A DNA stretch of 8,946 nt from Ruminococcaceae bacterium UBA5391 (GTDB lineage Bacteria; Bacillota; Clostridia; Oscillospirales; Acutalibacteraceae), in contig DHOL01000082.1 in NCBI GenBank assembly GCA_002410755.1, positions 1 through 8,946 of the forward strand, given 5' to 3'. The notes under the pieces are model-generated. The model did no database searches. It worked only from the letters and a program-made list of their open reading frames with translations, and was not told the DNA's origin. Below, in pieces: positions 1 through 5,138 of the stretch; position 1 is the stretch's first letter, and each line of letters begins with the position of its first letter. A program made the position numbers and the translations under genes.

Positions 1-299
1 CTGTTGGTGTCCCCCAGAACCAGCAGGGCATCCGGTTTCTGTTCTTCCATCAGCGTATAGCTTTTTGCAATAATATTTCCAATGGTTTCACCAAGGTTTT
101 TCCCGACTGCATCAAGGTAAAAATCAGGTGCGCGAAGACCAAGGTCATCAAAAAAAACCTGATTGAGGCAATAATCATAGTTTTGCCCTGTGTGCACCAA
201 ACTCTGGTCAAAATACCTGTCACATTTCTTGATTACCGCAGAAAGCCGGATGATTTCCGGCCGTGTCCCAATAATTGTCATTAACTTTATTTTTCCCAT
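1..299 (-). CDS. wecB: UDP-N-acetylglucosamine 2-epimerase family protein (WecB/CapG type), 5' part only
   Basis: The first 99 codons of a non-hydrolysing UDP-HexNAc 2-epimerase are present; the rest lies beyond the window edge. The family has about 370 residues. Visible marks are MTIIGTRPEIIRLS (residues 7-20), which contains the GTRPE substrate-binding motif, HTGQNYD (36-42), and LVLGDTN at the cut end (93-99). The start is the ATG at 299-297. An AAGGTG ribosome site about 12 bases upstream overlaps the last codons of capF. In general these enzymes invert C2 of UDP-GlcNAc or related sugars in the cytoplasm. Because it directly follows capE and capF, I infer the CapG role: 2-epimerisation of UDP-N-acetyl-L-pneumosamine to UDP-L-FucNAc. 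Family membership is very likely. The exact substrate is inferred from context, and UDP-GlcNAc to UDP-ManNAc is the alternative. Confidence 0.92.
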   Translation of the reverse strand, partial: MGKIKLMTIIGTRPEIIRLSAVIKKCDRYFDQSLVHTGQNYDYCLNQVFFDDLGLRAPDFYLDAVGKNLGETIGNIIAKSYTLMEEQKPDALLVLGDTN

Positions 300-308
300 G
301 CTCGCTTA

Positions 309-1442
309 TCACACCTTCAGAGGAAATGTATCCGGATGTTTCGGATCAAACGGTTCATTTGCCCACATAAAAACAGCGGCATCCGTTTTGCCGGTATTTT
401 CAATATTGTGCGTGTAACCGGTCGGGATGTCAATAACCTCCATCCTGTCACCGGAAGTCGTGATTTCATAAATCTTGCCTGTGCTGACTTTACGTAAGCG
501 TGTGGTGCAGGTACCAGACACTACAAGATACTTCTCTGTTTTGGAATGGTGCCAATGGTTTCCTTTCACGATTCCAGAATGAATAATATTTATGCTGAAC
601 TGCCCACGTTCCGGTGTACGCAGGATTTCCGTAAAGCTGCCGCGGCTGTCTGCATGGGAATTCAGCGGATAAGAGAACTGGTCTTCCGGCAAATAGGAAA
701 CATAAGTGCTGTAAAGCTTCTTTTCCAAGCTGCCATCCGTAAGATTCGGCACAGCCAATGTGTTGCGGCTGTCTGCAAAGCTACGGATTATTTTGGCAAG
801 GCAGCCCAGAGTAATCCGGTAAACCGGGTGGATATGGCAAATTGGCCGCGACAGCTTGTCCTGCACTGCGTTTCCATCCATTGCGTTGCAGATACACTGA
901 ATGACATCATCAATATACACAAGAGGAAGCTCATAGTTTGGATCGCGGACTTGAATTGGAAGGCCATGCGCAATATTATAGCAGAAAGTTGCCACGACAC
1001 TGTTATAGTTTGGCCGGCACCATTTGCCGAAGACACCTTCCATACGGAACACATAAACCTTCGCGCCAGTCCTTCTCCCGTGCTCAAAGACGGCATCTTC
1101 CGCTTCCAGCTTACTCTTTCCGTAATCATTCTCGTATGCTGCCTGAATACTGCTTGTCACCAGCACAGGGGCCAGGTTTCCTACAGCCTCCAAGTCCATT
1201 ATCAGCGTTTCCGTCAGGCTGGCATTTCCCGAATAAAATTCGTCTGTTTTTGGGGGCCGGTTAACACCTGCCAGATGTACAACAAAAGACGCCCGGGCGC
1301 AGTACTTCGCCAGAGTGTCTTTTGTATCGTCCTTCTCAAACTGCATCAGGTCGGTAAAGCCTTTCGCTTTCAGGGTTTCGACAAGATTCTTGCCAACAAA
1401 TCCCCCCGCGCCCGTAATCAGGATTGGAGATGCCGGGTTCAT
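309..1442 (-). CDS. capF: CapF-type UDP-sugar reductase: SDR domain plus C-terminal cupin
   Basis: This 377-residue protein is close to the size of characterised CapF (about 370). The N-terminal Rossmann domain has the nucleotide motif GAGGFVG (residues 11-17), HLAGVNRP (56-63), paired serines at 97-98 and a YGKSK active-site motif (Y107, K111). MEGVFGKW (134-141) is typical of this subfamily. A cupin domain follows from about 262 to the end, with probable metal ligands in HWHH (296-299), E303 and H345. In the known pathway CapF uses NADPH to reduce the 4-keto sugar made by CapE to UDP-N-acetyl-L-pneumosamine (UDP-6-deoxy-L-TalNAc), and the cupin domain takes part in the preceding 3-epimerisation. 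The start overlaps the capE stop in an ATGA, which suggests translational coupling. wecB follows 9 bases after the stop. The SDR plus cupin layout makes the family call strong. In vivo activity is inferred. Confidence 0.95.
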   Translation of the reverse strand: MNPASPILITGAGGFVGKNLVETLKAKGFTDLMQFEKDDTKDTLAKYCARASFVVHLAGVNRPPKTDEFYSGNASLTETLIMDLEAVGNLAPVLVTSSIQAAYENDYGKSKLEAEDAVFEHGRRTGAKVYVFRMEGVFGKWCRPNYNSVVATFCYNIAHGLPIQVRDPNYELPLVYIDDVIQCICNAMDGNAVQDKLSRPICHIHPVYRITLGCLAKIIRSFADSRNTLAVPNLTDGSLEKKLYSTYVSYLPEDQFSYPLNSHADSRGSFTEILRTPERGQFSINIIHSGIVKGNHWHHSKTEKYLVVSGTCTTRLRKVSTGKIYEITTSGDRMEVIDIPTGYTHNIENTGKTDAAVFMWANEPFDPKHPDTFPLKV

Positions 1443-2512
1443 TCTCCAGCATCCCCTTTCTCTGGATTACCATTTTCCCACTTTGCAAGCTGACGGCGGA
1501 CATAATCCGTAGTCTTAAGTTTTGCAATGGTCGCTTCAACATCCAACCGGTGTGTGTTATGGCTCGTATAAGCTTCGTCTGCCATGGTTTGTACTTCGCC
1601 CTGCACAACGAACTGATCATAATTCAGGTCACGGCTGTCTGCTGCAATACGAAAATACTTTCCCAAGTCCGTACTGCGCAGGCGCTCTTCGCGCGTCATC
1701 AAGGTTTCATACAGTTTTTCACCGTGGCGCGTACCAATCATCTGAGTACCGGTATCGCCGAACAAAGACTGCACTGCCTTCGCGAGGTCACCGATGGTGG
1801 AAGCATCTGCTTTCTGAATAAACAAATCACCGGGCTGTCCATGTTCAAAAGCAAACAGTACAAGCTCAACCGCTTCATCCAGATTCATCATAAAACGCGT
1901 CATGTCCGGATTGGTAATGGTAATCGGCCGGCCTGCGCGTATCTGGCTGACAAACAGTGGTATCACGCTGCCGCGGCTGCACATTACATTGCCGTAGCGG
2001 GTGCAGCAGAGTGTTGTGCCGCGTTCTGCCGCAACACGTGCGTCTGCGTAAACGATATGCTCCATCAGTGCCTTTGACATTCCCATAGCGTTAATCGGAT
2101 ATGCCGCCTTATCTGTTGAAAGGCAGACAACCTTCTTTACATGATTGTCAATTGCAGCATGAATCATATTATCCGTACCGATATCGTTGGTCCGGATTGC
2201 TTCCATCGGGAAAAATTCACAGCTCGGAACTTCCTTCAGGGCCGCTGCATGGAAAATGTAGTCTACGCCCGGCATTGCATCTTCCAGTGATTGGATGCTG
2301 CGAACATTGCCAATATAGAATTTAATCTTTTTGCAATATTCCGGATATGCCGCCTGCAACTCATGGCGCATATCATCCTGTTTCTTTTCATCACGCGAAA
2401 AGATTCGGATTTCTCCAATCTCCGTCTTTAAAAAGCGCCTCAGGACCGCATGGCCAAAACTGCCGGTTCCGCCTGTAATCATCAAAGTCTTATTTTTAAA
2501 TTCTGACTGCAT
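1439..2512 (-). CDS. capE: CapE-type UDP-GlcNAc 4,6-dehydratase / 5-epimerase (inverting)
   Basis: This 357-residue protein is an extended SDR of the polysaccharide biosynthesis CapD/FlaA1 group. It has the NAD(P)-binding motif GGTGSFG (residues 14-20), HAAALKEVPSCE (88-99) and LSTDKAAYPINAMGMSK (131-147). In the last motif M143xxxK147 replaces the usual YxxxK, as in CapE/FnlA-type inverting dehydratases. TRYGNVMCSRGS, at about 172-183, is also family-typical. CapE acts in the cytoplasm on UDP-D-GlcNAc, removing water across C4-C6 and inverting C5. This gives the 4-keto-6-deoxy intermediate used by CapF and is the first step towards UDP-L-FucNAc. The ATG at 2512 has a GGAG ribosome site 8 bases upstream. 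The upstream sugar transferase ends 62 bases before it, with no terminator in the gap. The stop overlaps the capF start. PseB, which makes pseudaminic acid precursors, is a relative, but the capF neighbour favours CapE. Confidence 0.95.
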   Translation of the reverse strand: MQSEFKNKTLMITGGTGSFGHAVLRRFLKTEIGEIRIFSRDEKKQDDMRHELQAAYPEYCKKIKFYIGNVRSIQSLEDAMPGVDYIFHAAALKEVPSCEFFPMEAIRTNDIGTDNMIHAAIDNHVKKVVCLSTDKAAYPINAMGMSKALMEHIVYADARVAAERGTTLCCTRYGNVMCSRGSVIPLFVSQIRAGRPITITNPDMTRFMMNLDEAVELVLFAFEHGQPGDLFIQKADASTIGDLAKAVQSLFGDTGTQMIGTRHGEKLYETLMTREERLRSTDLGKYFRIAADSRDLNYDQFVVQGEVQTMADEAYTSHNTHRLDVEATIAKLKTTDYVRRQLAKWENGNPEKGDAGE

Positions 2513-2574
2513 TAAAATTGCTCCAATTTACTTTTATTCTAACTTATTTTCTTATTTTGCGTATAAGCATGTGA

Positions 2575-3297
2575 CTAGTATGCACCTCGTTCACTCAGAA
2601 CGGCCGGAAACGTTTTTAAGATAATTTTAAAGTCAGTCCAGAGGCTACGCTCCCGTATGTATTGAAAATCAAGCTCCATCCATTTTTCAAAGCTGAGATC
2701 GCTTCTCCCGCTAATTTGCCAGTAACAGGTAAGCCCCGGCTTTACATCCAGACGGTGCATCTGTTCCGGTGTATACTGCACCATTTCTCTGAGGAGCGGA
2801 GGGCGCGGCCCGACAATAGACATTTCACCCCTTAAAATATTAATTAGCTGAGGAAATTCGTCGATGCTTGTCTTTCGGAGAAAACGCCCAACTTTTGTAA
2901 TACGTGGATCATCTGCTATTTTAAATACAGGGCCATCTGCTTCATTTCTGCTCAGTAAAAGCATTTGCTTTTGGTCAGCGTCCATAAACATACTACGGAA
3001 TTTATAAAAAGTAAATATTTTTCCACCTTTGCCAGCACGTAGCTGAGAATAAATTACCGGTCCTTTAGAATCCAGCTTAATTGCAATAGCAACTGCTAAG
3101 AACAACGGTGACAGAGCTACTAGTGCTAGGCTAGACAGCACAATATCAAACAACCGCTTAAAAAACAGATAGCCAGAATGTCTGGCGGAAACTGGGTGGG
3201 AAACCGGGTGACAGGAAGCCTCTCTCCAATTTTGTACTCCTGAAAACTCTGACTGATAAGGATCTACTTCAGGAGCAAAATCAGCACTGTTGTTCAT
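2575..3297 (-). CDS. Initiating sugar transferase (monotopic phosphoglycosyl transferase, WcaJ/CapM/PglC superfamily)
   Basis: This 240-residue protein is a bacterial sugar transferase. Such enzymes move a sugar 1-phosphate from a UDP-sugar to undecaprenyl phosphate on the cytoplasmic membrane face, the first committed step of capsule or exopolysaccharide assembly. Residues 47-54 (KRLFDIVL) lead into a membrane-embedded helix (about 52-74) that contains the family's S-P kink (S63-P64). FYKFRSM (98-104), the catalytic Asp-Glu pair in IDEFPQL (D146, E147), GEMSIVGPRP (157-166) and PGLTCYWQISGRS (187-199) are all intact. The short form, without a multi-helix N-terminal domain, resembles CapM and PglC. 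An odd 40-residue polar N-terminal tail contains a doubled HPVS. The ATG at 3297 is preceded by AAGGA at a spacing of 10 bases. It is the first gene of the glycan operon. The sugar it transfers cannot be read from the sequence. Confidence 0.94.
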   Translation of the reverse strand: MNNSADFAPEVDPYQSEFSGVQNWREASCHPVSHPVSARHSGYLFFKRLFDIVLSSLALVALSPLFLAVAIAIKLDSKGPVIYSQLRAGKGGKIFTFYKFRSMFMDADQKQMLLLSRNEADGPVFKIADDPRITKVGRFLRKTSIDEFPQLINILRGEMSIVGPRPPLLREMVQYTPEQMHRLDVKPGLTCYWQISGRSDLSFEKWMELDFQYIRERSLWTDFKIILKTFPAVLSERGAY

Positions 3298-3330
3298 TGT
3301 TCTCGTTTCCTTCCGCTCATATAAAATTCT

Positions 3331-3359
3331 TAAAGTACTTTACATCCTGTTCAGGATGT
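3331..3359. promoter_or_regulatory. Two abutting palindromes, possible operator or leader hairpin
   Basis: TAAAGTACTTTA (3331-3342) is a perfect 12-base palindrome. It shares its last base with ACATCCTGTTCAGGATGT (3342-3359), which has perfect 8-base arms around a 2-base centre. The pair sits 34-62 bases upstream of the sugar transferase ATG. The symmetry suits a dimeric repressor site. No U-run follows on the transcribed strand, so an intrinsic terminator is unlikely. The function is inferred from symmetry and position only. Confidence 0.4.
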
Positions 3360-3488
3360 TTTCCGGACAAAGGAGACAGTCTGACTTATTTCAGAACCCT
3401 AAACAAATTTAAAAACAATGTTTTCTTCAAAGCCACATAACCTTTTATAATCCAATATGGAAGTCTAAATATTTACAGATTTTCATAA

Positions 3489-3520
3489 AGAAAGATAATG
3501 TTATGACGATATATCTTTCT
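3489..3520. repeat. 9-base inverted repeat in the operon leader
   Basis: AGAAAGATA (3489-3497) and TATCTTTCT (3512-3520) are perfect reverse complements separated by 14 bases. In a minus-strand transcript they would form an A/U-rich stem. It is weak and could be chance in AT-rich DNA. Confidence 0.25.
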
Positions 3521-3688
3521 AGATAGGTGATGGAATACCTGAGAGAAAGAGTAATAAAAAGTTTTTATTCTATTTCTACCAATTTTTCAATATCTTTTTA
3601 CAAAAAGCATAAATATCATCCAACTGAGTTTTAATTATTAGACTTTAAATGTAGATTTTGTGAGCTTTCATGCCAGTTTATCGTTTTT

Positions 3689-3717
3689 ATGGTAACATTA
3701 TGAGAAGTAAATGTCAA
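3689..3717 (-). promoter_or_regulatory. Sigma-A-like promoter candidate for the glycan operon
   Basis: Read on the minus strand, a perfect TTGACA (-35, 3717-3712) is followed after exactly 17 bases by TACCAT (-10, 3694-3689), which matches TATAAT at four of six positions. The predicted start is near 3682. It is the best-matching pair I found upstream of the operon, but the DNA is AT-rich and the -10 box is weak. Confidence 0.38.
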
Positions 3718-3719
3718 TT

Positions 3720-4045
3720 GCTATAATTATATGGAAGAATAAATTTATAATTTTTTAACTTCTAAAATATTTTTCTATTTAACCATACTTTAACCTTAAT
3801 TCCGTTCAAAACTTTCTTGGTTGCTGCATTTGCAAAAATGCGCTGTAAATTCAGTCTCTGCTTTTAAGGGCATTAACAAGTTGTAAAAGTCAAAAATTTT
3901 ATAGTTAATCAGTCAGCGGCTAAGGAAGGAAAAAGATCACTGTTCTCAAAGGAAAATTTACAGGCAAACTTTGTCTAGGCAAACTTGCGTGCAAATTCTA
4001 AATTGCTATATGGAAAATTCTATTTTTTTACTTCAGCTAAAATAT
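3720..4045. other. Non-coding AT-rich stretch
   Basis: I see no gene here. Stop codons are frequent in all frames. The only local pattern is a 10-base direct repeat, AGGCAAACTT, at 3962-3971 and 3977-3986 with a 15-base period. The stretch separates the broken isomerase gene from the promoter candidate of the glycan operon. Confidence 0.6.
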
Positions 4046-4372
4046 TCAAGGCGTTTTTAATATTTTTTCTTGGCTTTTGTCACTGAGCATGCTTGATTTT
4101 GACTGCTGTTTCGTTTCCGTTGCCGAGGTACGGCTGAACCGGCCTGAATTTTCACCCCAAAATCTTTCTTCCATCATGGCACATAAAGTATAATAAACAG
4201 GTAAATGAAGTTCCTGAACTAAAAAAGTCTCTGTTTCCGGAACACAGACAGCTACGTCGCATAAACGCGCCAATCGCCCTCCACTTTTTCCTGTCATTCC
4301 AATTACCGACAGACTGGCTGCTTTTGCGGCATAAAGCGCATAAATTATATTTTTGCAATTTCCCGACGTATT
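4046..4372 (-). pseudogene. C-terminal remnant of a GmhA-like SIS sugar-phosphate isomerase
   Basis: In one minus-strand frame, from about 4372 to the stop at 4048-4046, the translation matches the second half of the GmhA (sedoheptulose-7-phosphate isomerase) SIS family. It begins with TSGNCKNIIYALYAAKAA, corresponding to the family's STSGNS phosphate-binding loop, then VIGMTGKSGGRLARLCD, and VPETETFLVQELHLPVYY with the conserved E-x-HLP segment. The N-terminal half of about 100 residues is absent. Upstream the frame meets a stop (at about 4384-4386) and is replaced by transposase sequence. The 34 residues after the expected family end look like read-through. GmhA makes the precursor of ADP- or GDP-heptose, so an ancestor of this locus may have made a heptose-containing glycan. 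Without a start or N-terminal half the remnant is almost certainly inactive. A different SIS-domain enzyme is possible, but the motif order fits GmhA well. Confidence 0.75.
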
Positions 4373-4440
4373 TTTCCCTGCTCATATAAAGCATCTATTG
4401 CCTTACTATATCTTTTTATGTGTGTATACTTCGATGACAT
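4345..4440 (-). pseudogene. N-terminal fragment of an IS3-family OrfA transposase protein
   Basis: A 31-codon frame with ATG at 4440 and TAA at 4347-4345 begins MSSKYTHIKRY and continues through ALYEQGKIRREIAKI. This matches the start of the helix-turn-helix OrfA found in IS3-family (IS150-like) elements of Firmicutes, which bind the element ends during transposition. An AGAGG ribosome site lies 7 bases upstream of the ATG, and IS-type terminal sequence lies just beyond. The remaining OrfA and all of OrfB are missing. The frame stops where the SIS isomerase remnant begins. The family call rests on remembered motif similarity. Confidence 0.6.
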
Positions 4441-4464
4441 ACTGAAACCTCTTGTCGTAGTTTT

Positions 4465-4576
4465 ATCCTACGGCAGAGGCCCTTTTATTCAATGTCCATT
4501 TTTACGGGTTCAGTTCACAATTCTACGATAGGAGGTCCCTTTTGTCACTGTCCGTTTAAGGCGGTTCAGTTCACAA
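4465..4576 (-). repeat. Tandem pair of diverged IS3-like terminal sequences, 56-base period
   Basis: On the minus strand, copy A runs from 4576 to 4521 and copy B from 4520 to about 4465. Both begin TTGTGAACTGAACC, have GGACA at offset 24-28, and then a TGA, an AAAAGGG, a CCTC and a CGTAG in the same order, with small indels between them. The differences show that the copies diverged long ago or come from two related elements. Confidence 0.7.
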
Positions 4577-4602
4577 GTGCTTTACAGTTTAACAGCAAAT
4601 TT

Positions 4603-4656
4603 GTAAAGTGAGAGGCTCATCGGGATTGATTTCCCGGTGGGCCTCTATTTCTTTAC
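4603..4656 (+). terminator. Strong hairpin, terminator-like on the plus strand
   Basis: GAGGCTCATCGGGA (4612-4625) pairs with TCCCGGTGGGCCTC (4632-4645) over 14 positions with two G-U pairs and a 6-base loop. A further A-T pair and an outer GTAAAG/CTTTAC stem (4603-4608 and 4651-4656) extend it. TATTTCTTT follows on the plus strand. Read on the minus strand the G-U pairs become A-C mismatches and no U-run follows, so the plus orientation is favoured. No plus-strand gene lies upstream in the window. It could instead be a structured part of a dead mobile element. Confidence 0.5.
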
Positions 4657-4676
4657 CCATGTAATATTTGCTGATA

Positions 4677-5024
4677 TTATAGATATGTATTGAGGATTTT
4701 CAACACCAATCTGATTTTGGAAACCTTCAGAAAATAATCTTCAAGCAGGACTTGGGTTCCTTTCAATCAGTCCACACGAGTACGGCGCTATTTTGTTTCG
4801 GTATGGCACCAACCCGTAAGCGGTTCATTAAACGCAAAAATTGACCAGGCCCCATTCTGACATATTCTCCATCTTCTCTGAGTGGATGGTATCGGCTGCC
4901 AATTATGACATAAAAGCTGATAAGGCTTTCCATTCATGCAGATGTCAGGACAATTCTCGTTATAAGGCAGTCGGTAAACATCCAACACATCCTTCATTGC
5001 CGCTAAGAATGCAGCATTTTGTCT
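4677..5024 (-). pseudogene. IS630-family transposase remnant, internal part, with stop codons and lost catalytic residues
   Basis: In the minus-strand frame directly downstream of the surface-protein stop, the translation reads RQNAAFLAAMKDVLDVYRLP, then CMNGKPYQLL, FAFNEPLTGWCHTETK, a stop (4790-4788), RRTRVD, a stop (4769-4767), and KIRLVLKILNTYL. This follows the order of IS630-type DDE transposases, whose usual text is like AAMEDVLDVY, CMDE.PKQLL, EPLTGWRH, RRTKVDW and DNLNTH. The first catalytic Asp lies in an Asp-Glu pair that reads Asn-Gly here. The Asp-Asn before LNTH reads Lys-Ile. A Trp codon has become a stop. Both ends are missing, including the N-terminal DNA-binding domain and the last acidic residue. 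The protein is dead. Family recognition is from motif memory, but the number of matched blocks is persuasive. Confidence 0.72.
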
Positions 5025-5138
5025 TTACTTTTTATTTTTGAATCTTTTGTCTTTGATGAGTACGATCCAAGCGCACTCGGAAATTGCAAGCACAGCGATT
5101 GGTACCAACGGGAACGAACCGTCGCCTGTTTTCGGATT
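5025..5138 (-). other. Sortase sorting signal (NPKTG, membrane helix, basic tail)
   Basis: The last 37 codons encode NPKTGDGS, a hydrophobic stretch from FPLVPIAVLAI to WIVLI, and the tail KDKRFKNKK. This is the standard tripartite wall-sorting layout. Cleavage is expected between Thr and Gly. Asn instead of Leu in the first position is common in clostridial surface proteins and resembles class B substrates. No sortase gene is in the window. Confidence 0.88.

Larger units (their letters stand above)
3297..3719 (-). other. AT-rich untranslated leader of the glycan operon
   Basis: There is no credible reading frame in this stretch on either strand. It lies between a promoter candidate and the sugar transferase ATG, and would give an untranslated leader of roughly 385 bases. 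It contains a 9-base inverted repeat (3489-3520) and two abutting palindromes (3331-3359). I do not recognise a known riboswitch class. The extent depends on the promoter call, which is tentative. Confidence 0.4.
4345..4576 (-). mobile_element. Truncated IS3-like element: left end plus start of orfA
   Basis: Reading on the minus strand from 4576, the DNA shows an IS3-like terminal sequence beginning TTGTGAACTGAACC with GGACA 9 bases further on. A second diverged copy of the same end follows from 4520, then the orfA start. No matching right end was seen in the window, so only the left part survives. The inner end copy is followed by CGTAG-GATAAAA-CTACG, a small hairpin just before the orfA ribosome site. 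Confidence 0.55.

Noticed and set aside
546..1493. 315-codon plus-strand open frame opposite capF
   Set aside because: It lies entirely over the strongly supported capF on the other strand, has no recognisable domain, and its composition looks like an antisense shadow.
1424..2077. 217-codon plus-strand frame opposite capE
   Set aside because: It is antisense to a gene with intact catalytic motifs and shows no family features.
2513..2574. Possible terminator between the sugar transferase and capE
   Set aside because: The 62-base gap is AT-rich but has no stable stem, so the genes are treated as one operon.
3722..3727. TATAAT on the plus strand as a -10 box
   Set aside because: No acceptable -35 lies 16-18 bases upstream and no plus-strand gene follows.
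3962..3986. 10-base direct repeat AGGCAAACTT as the start of a CRISPR or iteron array
   Set aside because: There are only two copies at a 15-base period, with no third unit and no associated gene.
4152..4394. 80-codon minus-strand frame overlapping the SIS remnant
   Set aside because: It runs out of frame with the GmhA motifs. The Cys-rich translation has no family resemblance.
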